A stretch of 64,000 nt of DNA from assembly GCA_008694505.1 (NCBI GenBank), contig VZDJ01000219.1, forward strand, positions 1,962,526-2,026,525, written 5' to 3'. A model generated the notes under the pieces. It did no database searches. It was not told the DNA's origin and worked only from the letters and a program-made list of their open reading frames with translations. This document shows positions 17,429-29,600 of this stretch, in pieces (within the stretch, counting starts at the first letter, position 1; every line of letters starts with the position of its first letter). The position numbers and the translations under genes are program-made. The stretch comes from Cyanoderma ruficeps. Its lineage: Eukaryota; Chordata; Aves; Passeriformes; Timaliidae.

Positions 17429-20400
17429 AGCATGCTCCACACCCAGCCTGTGCCACATCTGCGAGGAACAGCTGCTGCCTCACCTCTGGCATGCCGAAAG
17501 GATCCCTTCCTTTTGCTTTTAAGAATTTAATTCCTGACATCCTGTTCTTACAGAGCTACATTACAATGCTGTAATAATGAAATTTAGAAACGCTTGAAGT
17601 TATACTAAAATCTAGGTTTCATATTTGCAAGCTTAGCTAACAACTTATGAAGTTTTAAGTCCAACAAGATATCAATAAACTCTAAAGATTATGCATTATT
17701 GAATCATGCTCTCATAAATTCCTCCTGAGTTACCCTTGCTTGTGTGAGACACAAAACCAGTGACAGCATCTCGGTTCTGCTCCTTGCTCTGATAATGCCT
17801 GTGCACCTTGGGGTTGGTCATGATCCTGCTGCTCTCAGATGCCTTCTTGTAAAATAGAAGTATTAACAATTCTCACCTTGAAGATGAGGAAGGCAGAGCA
17901 GTCAATATAAATATTACAGGAGGTGTCTCAGCACTGGCCTCTTCATGTTCCTTCCTCTCCCCAATAGAAATACAGAGAGGAGGTGCAAAGTAGATATGAC
18001 CACTGAATCTACCTTAGTTATTAGGCTAAAGCTTTTTTTTTTTTAACCTGGAAAGCAGACCATCATCCTAGCTTTGGTATTTGCAATGCCTTTTTCTGCA
18101 CTAACAGCTTCACTGGCAAACCCTGTCACTAGAGACTCAAGCTTTTTTTATAGCTCCCTTCAGTCCTCACCTCCTAATGCAGAGAATGTCTCTTGCCACC
18201 TGACTCACTCCCCCTCCAGCTATTTTTAGAAGCTTTTCTGTTGGATGGACCACTGCAGATCACATTCAAAGAGCATCAACTGCATTTAAGTGAAGTTACA
18301 GATGTGACAAACTGACAAATCTTGGAAGAAAGACTAACCCAAACTACTCATACTGCCGAGAACAAACGAATCCCAAGATCATTCTCTCGGTTGTGGGTGA
18401 CTGTTGGAAAGTTCCATGTTTATCTCATAACCCCATAGATACTTGATCTTTTTTTTCCCCATCATTTTCCCTCTATAAACATCTACAAAAGAGTTTTAAA
18501 AGCATACTTCTTCATCTTACCCAGGGGAGCCATTTCAATCACTCAGTCAAACATATATTCATCAACTAAATAACACTTATTCATTTAAACTGCTGTTTTA
18601 TTTACCCAGCTGAATTACTATTTTGGCATATACATTTGAAAAGACTGTTTTAGCATTCAAGTGTATTTGCCTTTGAAGCTATCAGACAGGCAATCCATGA
18701 CAACGGCAATGCAAACTCCCCCTGCTAAGTTGTCAGCAGGTCTCATCTGTGAGCTGGAGGTCACATTCAAGGTGGCAGTGGATGGGACATGCCCAGTCAG
18801 CCTTTAATTTAACTGATGTCAAGCAGTGTCAGCTATGGAGGCAGAGCTGTATTTACACTGAAACCAGATATACTTGATTATTTATAACTACAGTATCCTA
18901 CACTGTAGCTAAAATTAAAAATAAAAACGAAATCTGGCTACCAGCAGTGTCACACTACAGACACCACATTTAAACAGCAATTAACTCCAGTCCTGTGACT
19001 GTGTGCCTCTATCACGGGGGTGACTGCAAATTGCATCTTGATAGCACTCTATGAAAATATCTAGCAGAATAACCATTCCAATGGATCAGAAATTAACTAC
19101 CAAGATAATGTGGAAAACCTCAAATTAAATACAAGAAATAAATACCACCAGGGTTGGTTAAATTCTCTTTACCTTCTTTTCCTGTAATTCTATATTTCTT
19201 ATAAATCACTGCTACAAACATAGCTTACCTTATCTTTTTATCTAGCTGATTTTTCTGTTGTTCTTTTTATACAGCCTGGGATTTTCACAGATGACTTGGA
19301 ATTCTGAAGAAATTTATGGTACAGCTGTGTAAAGGGAACCATTCAATACAAAAATAGACTCCTCTGACTTTTTGCCAAAAAAGACCATGTGAGAATTGGT
19401 ACGGTTCTCCATGATAGTTTAACATTTTTTCCTTAGGTAAATTTGCTACTTATATGACCAGACATGTCTTATTGTTCCAGAAAGGCAAATAAAATAAAGT
19501 AGAAAATGTCTTTTCCATACAAACCTCTTCAGTGGAAAAAAATCAGTGCCATGCACTGTTACCATACTGACGACTCCCTATATGAACTTACACTTCAAAT
19601 TATCTACTATCACCTAAGTGCCCTAGGACTCAGGTGAGAACAGATTATTCCTGGGATGTGTACAATAGATTGACTGCTACTGCAAAACAAATTCCCTCAG
19701 CTGCAATGAGCTAAAAAAGCCAGGCAATGAGAGTTTGTCTGGAGGAGTTGCTGGGGCACAGCTGAACTTTAGCTCTGCTGCAGATGCTGAGCTACCAATG
19801 AGCTCTGCTTTGAGAAGGAAGAAGGAAGGAAGCTCCTGAGGGTATGAGCTTTCAGAAGTCCAGGAAAACAGCTTCTGGTACAAAACCAAAACCTCAGGTT
19901 GTCTGGTCAGCATCCTAAATTTCTGTTGTGGCAAGAGGAAAGAAAATCTTCAAAGGGAGTGACTGCATAAGACCCCGGCTCTGGCTCAGCTGCAGCCAAT
20001 CAATGTGGCAGTGAAATGAAGCAGTTTGCTTTTAGTAAAATACGGCACACCTGATACACCTAAAAATTTTGGCACATCTTCACATTCATGTGAGCATGGC
20101 TTCACAGGAGTCATTGCTTTCAGAATCAAAGCGAAATTATAACTGAAATAAAATTAAGATCTGTTGGTTCAGTGCATTTCACAAAGAGCAAATACATACT
20201 TGTATGGATTACTAAATCAGGATAACAATCATGTCTGAAGGCATATTCCAAACTTCATCACCTAACTCTGAACAGAGCAACTCATGCTATCACCATAAAC
20301 ACACCCACAAATCTAAAACTCCTCTTCTGCTGGATTTAGCCAAATCCTTTGCTTTTCTGAGACAGCCCTTGAGTCTGGTGTATATTCAGAAGACCACATC

Positions 20401-23400
20401 TGCAAGCCTTCATAGCCTCCATCTTAATAGTTCTGCTTGCTAACGTGTTAATTAAGATCTACATTACATTAGCCACGTAACTACTTAATAAGATTAATCC
20501 ACCTGGAAAATGACGGCTTGTCTTGATTAAACTGAAGGAAGGTAACAGGAGTGACATTTAAAACACATTGACTGTTATTCCATTTTGATTGTCTGTTTCA
20601 AAGTGCCTGACAGGAAACAGTAGAAACCGAGAGATTCATGTTGTTTACATTGTTAATGAGGGATGAGTTTATCTTTTACAAGACGACAAAGAGCTCCCTG
20701 CAGCGCTGGGTGGGTTTCAGCAGCAGCACAGCCGGGGGTAGCTCTGGCGCCTCAGGCAGTGAGTCAGGAGCGGCTCTGTTTGCATCTGAACCCCAGCTCA
20801 TCCCTCTGCCAGGATGGCAGATCCTCCCGTTCCAGAACTTTGTTACTCCTTTAGCACTGCCTGTGTGCCGCGTTGCTAACAAAGTATCCTAACTATTAGG
20901 AAACAATTTGCGCACACCAAAATGTGACTCCCAGCTGCAGCATCTGGCAGAGCTCTCGACATCGTTTGGAGAGAGCTGGAGACAACCTGTACAGCTCCAC
21001 AATGAGTGCTGAGCTCAGCTTTCCACATCCATCCAAGGAAAATTTCTGCTACATCAGTAGAAATCTGTTTTTCCTCTCTCTCATCTCAAGCGAGATGTGC
21101 CAAATTTAACAGCTAATTAAAACTTTCTTCGTTTCATTATTGACATTATATTTGCAACTTTGAATTTGATATCTGGAAACAAGTATTTTACATGACACGT
21201 CAGTACTTTAATATTTAATAACTACAATATTTTTGAAAAAGTCTTTCTGGAATACACAAACATTGTGGTAGACTTTGTGAAAGACCTCAAACTGAGCATG
21301 AACTTGAGTCAGCTTGGTTCATCCAAAGAGAAGCAACCCTTGGACTATGTAAGCATCAAAATACAAATTCATATCAACTTTTTCAAAATAGTGTAGTCAT
21401 TGTACCTAAAGTGATCTTTCCACAACTGTCCACAATTACTTTTGGTGTCTTTTAAAATGGGAGGTTCTAGAATCAGAGATCACAATCTCTTCCTGTGTGC
21501 TTCAGCTTTCTAGAGCATTACTACAGCAAACAATCAAGGAAAAAAAAAGCACTAAGTCAATTTTGAATTAATAGAAAATTTGCTAAATTTGTAACCATAT
21601 CAAAGACAACATGACCTAAACAAAAAAACTGACACCGCTGCATTCTTTATATGGGTTTTCAGCTGGGATTAATTTGGATATTTCCACATAAATTGTAGGT
21701 CATCTTAGGTGTCCTCTGAAATGATTAAAGTTGAATTTATGGTATATTCTGTCAATTAGAAAGGAAACAGCACATAGTCACAGATTTTTATGGAAATGTG
21801 TGTCTAGCCCACCACATAATTTTAAATGTAGAAAACTTTTGGCATAGATTAACAGAATTTAGGCACAGAAAAATCCCATAAGGTCATCTATTTCACTTCT
21901 TTTTGAAAGAGCAATTATTCCCAAACATGCCTCTTTTCTTTCCCCCCACTTTCCCCCTTAATTTAGATTTATCACATCCAAATTCTAACATTATCCTTAC
22001 ACAACATAAGACATACATAAGAGATAAATGGGCTTCTCTCTCAGAAAGCTTTTTAAATGTCATTACAATCTATCTCATCCCAGTAGAAATTCCAAGGCAG
22101 TATCAATTTTTGGGGTTTTATGCACTGCGAAAGGATACAGCCTTATAATCTGTATTAAGAAAGGAAATTTTGTCTCTTAATTTAAATCCCTAGTTGAACA
22201 CAACTTTCACAGCATGGTGGACTTCACTTGCAGTTTTAAAGCAGCACTGAGGATTTTTCTGCCCATTGCACTCGCCTCCTCCTTTCAGACATACCCACTA
22301 TTAGTGAGATGTAGTGTGTAATTACAAAAAACCTGAAACTGTGTTATCTTAATAGTGAATTTTGTTTTCATTCAGATAGGAAAATGTAGTAATAAAGTAA
22401 TTTACATGCCCCTTAAATTGCAGTTTTATTATTTCCTACTAGAATTTAGTCTCTTAATAAGGAACAGCCAGATCAAATTGAATACCTGCTTCTTCTTTTT
22501 TTTTTTTCCCTTTCAAATTGCTCTACTTTAAAATGCTTTGCTTGCTGAGTAGGCACAGCTTGTGTTTAAGTGGCCCTTCTCAGACTAGGGGTTAAAGGTT
22601 TCTTTGGGAGACCCATGTTTTGAAAAGAATGGCTTCATCCTGAGTTATGTCAATTATAGAAAGGTCACTCTCCACAGCCAGAGCCCTGAAATGGTTGTTG
22701 TGTTAAAAGCTGTCAGAGGCTCTCCTAAAAACTGCTGGGATAGCAATATTAACTTAGACATAATAAAAAGAAAGGTGAGGCAGAAAAACTTTTCACCCTT
22801 CCCAGCTCTAAGAATTTGTCTTTTCGATATTTCTTGCGTTCATCCAAACCTGTCACTCATTTTATTCCACTGTGGAAGATTACTTGCCTAAATATTGTTC
22901 TTCCTCCTTCCCCCACGTTATCAGCATTTCAGCAACCTTCTACAAAATGTCAGAAGAACAAGTAAACTTTTCCAACATGCTCTGAGGCAAGCTAACTGCA
23001 GCAATTCAAGACATAACCAGCAGTTCTGTCTCCTTGTCTCCTCTACAGGAGGTTACCACTCCCAAAACAGCATCTCAGCCTCTTCAAATGTGCAAAGCTA
23101 ATTAGAGTGGGGCTGGGATAAACTGCCAGAATTTGCACTGAAGTGCCTCAGGCAGATGAGCACATTCCAATTCTGCAGTCCTGCTGCCCCGTATTTGCAC
23201 AGAGATGGCAACAAAAAGCTGCAGGGAGGGAATTGGGAAAGGTGTTAAAGCCCTGCAGTTGTCTGCTAAATGACCATAATTGCCGACCTGAGCTCTTCAG
23301 GTTCCTGTCCAAAACCACAGGGTCTCTCACCTGTGCACAAGCTGGAGGCAGTTCAGCAGCAATGCAAACATTCTGCCTTGCACTTAGGGACGTGCTGCTC

Positions 23401-24327
23401 ATGCACTTTGACCTACAGCCAGTCAGAGATGAAAGCCAAACCAATGAACACTTGTGTAAAAATGTTCAGGTTTTTGGCACCATCAGGATGTAGGATTTCA
23501 TGACAAGGAGGAAGTCAAAACTAGACCCTCCATGGAAAACATGGAGAAGCTGAGGTGCAGTAGCAGCACCATTGATTGAAAACAGAAGCAAATCCATAAA
23601 ATGATCAAGCTCCTAAAAGAACAACTCAGTTTCCTTTCCCAGCTCTATTTTAACTGTCTTGCCAATATCCTGTGTCAGCATTTGGTCTAACACTTGCTTT
23701 GGCAATTACCAAATTTAACATGAACCACAGGTCCTGAGGGTGGAACAGTGCTCAGCCTCTGGACAGAACTCCTCATCTGACAAAAATCAAGAGTTCAGAC
23801 TTCTCCAGTTCCAGTCATGTCATCCACCATCCCAGCACACTAAAGCGTGGGAGGTGCTTTGTTTAATTGTAACATTCTGTTCTGCCTTCTCCCCACAATT
23901 TTTGTAATAACCAGAGAAGACCTTTCTGTGATGCATCAAAGAAAACCCCTGAACCTCACCAGTAAAAAGCATTCCATTTAAATGATTAAAATCCTTTCAG
24001 TGACATGTAACTTCTCTGTGTTTTTAACACGTTTTCTCAGCTTAAGAAAGTATTTCTGGTTCTAGGTTTTACTTATTTTTTCTTTCCACTGCCACGTCTT
24101 TGTCATCCTCCCCTGGAACACAGGGGTTTTTTTAAGAGAAAAAGAAACCATTTGTTGTCTAATTTCTCACATTAATATGACAGGACAGACTGTTTACCAT
24201 GGGTCAAATTCCGCTGTCCTTGGTGTTTGCTATTACAATTCATCTGAGAAAGAAAAACCAGGGATGTGGTCCTGGCTGCAAGCCAGTTCTTGACTTCTCT
24301 CAAGCACTACAACGCAATTCTACTAAA

Positions 24328-24700
24328 TCAAGAATGGGCCGGGTTGGAAAGGATCACAGTGGGTCATGTGGCCCAACCCCCCTGCTCCAGCAGGCTCATC
24401 CCAGAGCACAGAGCACAGGATTGTGTCCTGAAGGTTCTGGAGTATCCCCAGTGAGGGACACTGGGACAGTATGATCCAGTGCTTGGTCACTGCACAGGAG
24501 TTCTGCCTCATGTTCAGTGGAGCTTCCTGGTCATCGGTCCCTGCCCGCTGCCTCCTGTTCTCCTGGCTGGAACCACTGTGAAGAGCCTGGTCCATGCTCT
24601 GAGCCCTCCCTGCAGATATCTACACAATTAACGAGGTCCCCTCGCAATCACATCTTCAAGCTGAACAGCCCCAGCTCCCTCAGTCTCCCCTTTCTTTGAG
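24328..24700 (-). mobile_element. CR1 LINE 3' fragment, minus orientation
   Basis: Reading the plus strand, the landmarks are GGGTTGGAAAGGATCACAG, CCAACCCCCCTGCTCCAGCA, CCAGTGAGGGACACTGGGAC, GTTCTGCCTCATGTTCAG and CTGAACAGCCCCAGCTCCCT. These appear in the order expected of the reverse complement of a CR1 3' region. The element is 5' truncated, has no open reading frame, and sits about 170 bp from the minisatellite. It is in the same orientation as TENM2. Confidence 0.88.
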
Positions 24701-24867
24701 ATCTGAGCTATACCTGGAAAAAGAAAACCAAAAACCCCAGCACACTTCTGTGAGAGGTTCCCCAGCATCTGCAGCAGCACAACTTCATCAGCAATAAACC
24801 AGAAGCCACAAGATTCAGCACAAGCACCGAGCACATGGCTGGCCTGGGCATGCTGAGAGCCGCGGGA

Positions 24868-25700
24868 GGGGATGGGAGGCATTTTGGGGCGATTTGGCAG
24901 CGTTTTGGGGCAGCTTGTGGGGGTTTGGTGGCATTCTGGGGCATTTTGATGCAATTTGTGGGGGTTCGGTGGCATTTTCAGGTGGTTTGTAGGGATTTGG
25001 TGGCATTTTGGGGCATTTTGATGCAATTTGTGGGGGTTCAGTGGCATTTTCAGATGGTTTGTAGGGATTTGGTGGCATTTTGGGGCATTTTGATGCAATT
25101 TGTGAGGGTTCAGTGGGATTTTCCGGTGGTTTGTGGGGATTTGGTGGCCTTTGGGGCATTCTGGGGTGTTTTAGGGCCGTTTGATGGCGTTTTGGGGCAG
25201 TTTAACAGTGTTTTGGGGCGATTTGTGGCAGTTCAGTAGTGTTTCGGGCTGCTTGGCAGGGTGGCTCTGCAGCGGTTTAGGGCAGTTTGTGGGAGTTCTG
25301 GTGGCATTTAGGGGAGGTTTGGCAGTGTTTTGGGGCGGTTTGTTGCCATTCAGGTGGCATTTTGGGGCGATTTGTGGAGGTTCAGGTGGTGTTTTGGGGC
25401 AGTTTGGGGCAGTTCAGGTGGCATTTTGGGGCGATTTGTGAAGGTTCAGGTGGTGTTTTGGGGCAGTTTGGGGCACTTCAGGTGCTGTTTTGGGGTGGTC
25501 CATGCGGTGCTTTGTGGCAGTTCAGGTGGTGTTTTGGGGCGGTTTGGGGCAGTTCAGGTGGAATTTTGGGGCGGTGCAGGTGGCTCTTTGTGGCAGTTCA
25601 GGTACCGTTTTTGGGGCAGTTCATGTGGTTTTGGGGCGGTTCGGGGCAGTTCAGGTGCCGTTTTGGGGCGGTTCAGGTGGTTTTGGGGCGGTTCGCGGCC
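24868..25700. repeat. G-rich minisatellite (72-bp and 32-bp periods)
   Basis: The plus strand is built from variants of a core like TTCAGGTGGCATTTTGGGGC. In the left part, copies of GGCATT(T/C)TGGGGCATTTTG begin at 24930, 25002 and 25074, an exact 72-bp period. In the right part, TTCAGG motifs begin at 25349, 25381, 25413, 25445 and 25477, an exact 32-bp period, followed by 44- and 32-bp steps (25521, 25553, 25597). The array lies in a TENM2 intron immediately downstream of the GC-rich exon. GGGG runs on the plus strand, C-runs in the transcript, give it G-quadruplex potential. Because 72 is a multiple of three, it opens long spurious frames on both strands. Confidence 0.93.
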
Positions 25701-25705
25701 GCTCG

Positions 25706-25730
25706 GCCGGGCCGGGCCGGGCCGGGCCGT
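25706..25730. repeat. GCCGG pentanucleotide run
   Basis: Four perfect GCCGG units and one variant (GCCGT) lie between the minisatellite and the splice donor at 25758. It is a small GC-only tandem repeat inside the CpG island. Confidence 0.85.
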
Positions 25731-25758
25731 GTCGGGTCGGGGCGCGGCGCGGACCCAC

Positions 25759-25872
25759 CTCTGCCGGCAGGGGGCGCGGGCGGGCCGTCCTCGCCGGGCG
25801 GGCGCAGCCCGTTGTTGAAGGTCGGAGCCTCGGCCGGCTGCAGCTGCCAGTTCAGCCCCAGGAGATGCATGG
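25759..25872 (-). CDS. TENM2: TENM2 exon: start of extracellular stalk, GC-rich and Pro-rich
   Basis: This 114-bp exon follows a CCGCAG acceptor and ends at a GTGGGT donor. Two bases complete an Ala codon, then 36 codons read [16 protein letters not shown] followed by [21 protein letters not shown], with one base of a Gly codon left over. The [11 protein letters not shown] core directly after the membrane helix is diagnostic of the TENM2 type. The second half is unusually rich in Pro, Gly and Ala compared with the TENM2 sequences I remember, which carry a less biased segment with a GNxDVATMPSGGK-like stretch here. By my count 32 of 36 third positions are G or C. The exon lies inside a CpG island and only about 60 bp from a G-rich minisatellite in the downstream intron. 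The first ATG (25870-25868) has a G at -3, so it could serve as a start if transcription began nearby. Confidence 0.93.
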
Positions 25873-26342
25873 CTGCGGACACAGGGGACACAGACACCGG
25901 TCAGCGCGGCTGCGGACACCCCAGGGCCTCGCGGGAACGTCGCACAGCCGCCCGGCTCGCAAGGATGGGGATGTGCTAGAAGAACCGGCGACAGCGGCAC
26001 GAAAACACCCCGCTCCCCCACCAAACCCACCCCCGCAAAATGCCAAATAAACAAAAGCGAGCCCTGGTGATTCACACACATCTGTCTGGCACTGAAATAC
26101 AAAAGGCAAAATGCTCACAACACTGGGCAGAGACGGGCACCAGGCGCCGCTTCCCCGACTCAGTGCGGGGGACACATTTCGGGAAACAAAGCACTTGCTG
26201 CAAATACCAGCTCCGAGTTTAAATTATAGGTGGTAATTTATATGTTGATTATAACATTGGCTTTAGCCCTATGTAAAGTAGTGACTTGGTAATGCAATTA
26301 TTTTGTGTTTAGTACAACTTATTTAAATCAATACATTAGAGT

Positions 26343-26605
26343 AATAGAATCTCAGAATGGTCTGGGCTGAAAGCAACCTGAAAGATCATCCAGTTCCAAT
26401 CCCCTGCCATGGGCAGGGACACCTCCCACTACACCAGGTTGCTCCAAGCCTTGTCCAACCTCACCTTGAACATTTCCAGGGCTCCAGGGCACTTCCAGGA
26501 GCATCCCCAGTTTGTCTGGGCAACCTGTGCTATACCCTCACCACTCTCACAGGGATGAATTTCTTCCCAACACCCAACCTACCCCTACTGTCTTTCAGTG
26601 TGAAG
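26343..26605 (-). mobile_element. CR1 LINE 3' fragment, minus orientation
   Basis: The plus strand starts AGAATCTCAGAATGGTCTGG, followed by AAAGATCATCCAGTTCCAAT, CCCTGCCATGGGCAGGGACA, CCAGGTTGCTCCAAGCC, TCTGGGCAACCTGTGCTATA and finally TGAATTTCTTCCCAACACC. This is the reverse complement of the classic avian CR1 3' end, so the element points the same way as TENM2. It is 5' truncated near 26605 and has no coding capacity. Confidence 0.93.
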
Positions 26606-29600
26606 CCATTATAGAGCCTCTATCTGCATTTTGTAGACTGAGCTTCCCTGACCAACCCAGAGCTGTGCCAATCCTTTCACCTCACAGTTTTTGGACCCCA
26701 AGCCCTGCACAGCCCCGGGCAGGGAAGGTTTGCCTGCTCACAGCCATCACAGAATGGGCTCTGCAGCCACCCCTGTGCCAGCCAGGTCCGTGTGGCCACG
26801 TCAGAGGCTGTGCAGCTGCACCTGGAACACGAGCTGAGCAGTGGGAACAAGGCCAAGCACGCCCCGCACAAGTGCCTGAGTTATAGGCACTGTGGCAGGG
26901 CTAATTGAATAAGTCCTGTGCATAATGCATGAGACTTGACAGGTCTGAATCATTCAGCCAGTGGATTTATGTGCATCTTCACCTTGTATAAACACAGCTA
27001 CCTGCACACTCTCATCACATTATCCCCATGGCACTCTGTACAGAAGCCTGGTGAGGGATTAAAGCCCACCAAGCTGCTTTTTCCCTTTCTTTGCATCCTT
27101 CTGCTTACACAGGATGTAAGTAAACTTATATACCAAGGAGAACAGCGTTTCCAGTTACGTCGAAAGGTGGTTGAGAGGATTCACTGGAAATTTGTGGGCA
27201 GGGAAACAAAAAAAAGATTATGGGCACCCTTAGAATTGTTCTCTTCTGCAGAGTCAGATCTACGAGAGATTACCAGATATTCTGCATCCAATTCAAAGTG
27301 ATTACAGTGGCCACAAATGGCCCAGCAGTGGCCACACACTAAGTGTTCAAAGAGTAAATGTTAGGGATAGGAGAGGCAAAACACTTCTCACAGAAACTGC
27401 CATTTACAGTGCTGGAGATACCACTCAGATGTTTTCAGAATGCAGGGAATCCATTTAGATGTGACTGATTCATATGTGCATTCCTAAGCCCCAAGAAAAC
27501 AAAAAGCACCCCCCACCCCCAGAATCCATCTATCCCAAGCCCTAGAAATCTCTCAGCACGAAATCTTTGCAGAGTTTAACCTCTGTATGTTTGACTAAAG
27601 CAGCAGGGGAGCAAGACATCTTTCCTAACACCATCTACCCCTGGACATCCTATGGACTGAGCAGATGTCTAAGAATAGCAGCTAAAATCAGGACACATTT
27701 TATGTGGAGAGGGCAGTTGCCAGATTTCATATTCATGTTGAATTTGCAGATTTTGTTTCTATTATATCAAAATATCTCACAAAAACAAACAAAAAATGTC
27801 TTAAAGGCTCTGTTATGTTAAATACCAGGCATGAACCTGGAAAGGATACTTTGCAAAGAAACTACTCAAAATTTATTTCTGAAAATAGACAAGAAATTTA
27901 TGTGGGATCAAATAATTTATTCAATTACAACTTATTTGTCTTGCCAAAACAAACATTTTAAAAGGTTTTTTCAGTCTAAGCTCAGGTGACCATTTTTTTG
28001 TTTTTTAAATATGGCAAATGAAACTGAAAAATCATTCACAAAGCTCAAACCCCACCCAAGTGCAGCTTATCCAAACTATCCCACTGGGCAGGGACAGCAC
28101 AGGAGCAGCTTGGAGTGTGTTTGTCCTCTCAGCAATTCCCACACCCTGCACAGGCACCAGATTCAGCTGGACCAGCCCCGAAAGCCAAGACTGTATAAAA
28201 ATTAAGTGAATTTCAAAGCCCCACAATGCAAACAAGTCACAGACGAGAATCAGACTTCTGTGTTTTATACTCTCAGTGTGTCTATTCAAAGTTGCCATTT
28301 GTATTTTATTTTATTGAGAGCGTAACCATAAATGTAGGTCACTTGCAGAGATGAAAGCCTGCTGCTTCAAGTGTGAACCAGTCCTTACAACACAGAGATA
28401 AAGAAATCATAACTAATAGTCTGTCCAGGAAAATTATAGTTGCTACCTTATAATTACCAGGTAAATTCAGACAAGGAATTATAAAAGATCTTATTAACAT
28501 GGTATTAAAAAAACCCCCTGTTATCCATCTGCTTCCAAGCACACCATGGTTTCATTAATAACTGTGTTTTAATCATGGATGCATGTTAGGTAGGAACAAT
28601 TAGAGCTCCTTCCTAACGGGGCAGGGATTTGCAGGTCTGCTCCATCCCTCCCAGAGACAGAATCTCCTGCACAGCTCACACGTCCATGAGGTGATGCACA
28701 AACTTCCACTGAGACAGCTGCAGTCACAAACACCAGGAACGTTCCCCGTGCACCAGGAACGAGTGCAGGAAAGTGTGTCACAGGGGCCTGAGGGGAAAGC
28801 TCCGTGTCTGCACGGGCTGAGCAGAGCTGAGTGGCAGCTGAGCAGGGGGAACGAGGAGATGCCTCCTCTCTGCTGCTTCACAACGCTGTGAGATGGCAAA
28901 TTTATATGATTAACCTTTCCTTCTGTTAATCAAACAAAATGCCTCCAGCAAAGGAATAAGTAGGAGCCCGTTTAATTAGAAATGTGGGGATCCACGCAGA
29001 AGTTGAGTACGTGTGTCTCAGAGGAGAAATTTGGGCTAGTCAATTTGTGCCTGTTTGCTAGTTTTTCTGCTTTTCTTTTCTAGTTTGAAACTGACTTTGT
29101 TTTTTTTCCCAACAACAATTTGCGTATCCACAAATTATATTTTGTAGAGCACTTACAGGTATTATTTTTGTGTGTTTGCTTTTTCTCCCTCAACATTTAA
29201 GCATATTTTCAAAGTTCTCTCTGATACTTGATTTTCAAACACGGAGCTTGTCAGAATTTACAGGGTTCAATTAACACAAACATCTAGTAATTCAGAACAG
29301 TGTATTTATATTCTCTAAACCATGAGAATTCAGAAACAATAAATTTTGAAGTAAAACCTTTGAGATTTAGGTCAAAAATAATAATCAGCCTCTCACTCCT
29401 GCTCTAGCACCATTCACATACAGAGAGAAAAAGCACCTGGAAGCTAAACCTGCATGCTCAGCAAGAACAAAAGCAGAGACCTGGTTCATCACTCCAGGTG
29501 GCAGAGCTGCCAAGGATCAGTCTAAGACTTATATAAGATAGAAGTTGCTAGGTGAATCACATATTGTTTTAAGAAGTCCCCAAAGGCACACAAATCCACA

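Larger units (their letters stand above)
25680..25990. promoter_or_regulatory. Internal CpG island over a TENM2 exon
   Basis: About 40 or more CpG dinucleotides occur in some 300 bp by eye, against the strongly CpG-poor introns around it. The island covers the exon at 25759-25872, its donor and acceptor, and about 110 bp upstream of the exon in transcript orientation. A CpG island this far inside a long gene can mark an alternative promoter, or can simply reflect local GC-biased conversion next to a minisatellite. No TATA box or other core promoter element was identified. Confidence 0.6.

Noticed and set aside
21870..21960. Possible transposon remnant near AAGGTCATCTATTTCA
   Set aside because: Only a dozen bases resemble a CR1 end, which is not enough to support a call.
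25287..26050. Gly/Trp-rich plus-strand frames of 162-230 codons over the minisatellite and CpG island
   Set aside because: They are the product of the repeat unit and of stop-poor GC-rich DNA, and run antisense to a real TENM2 exon.
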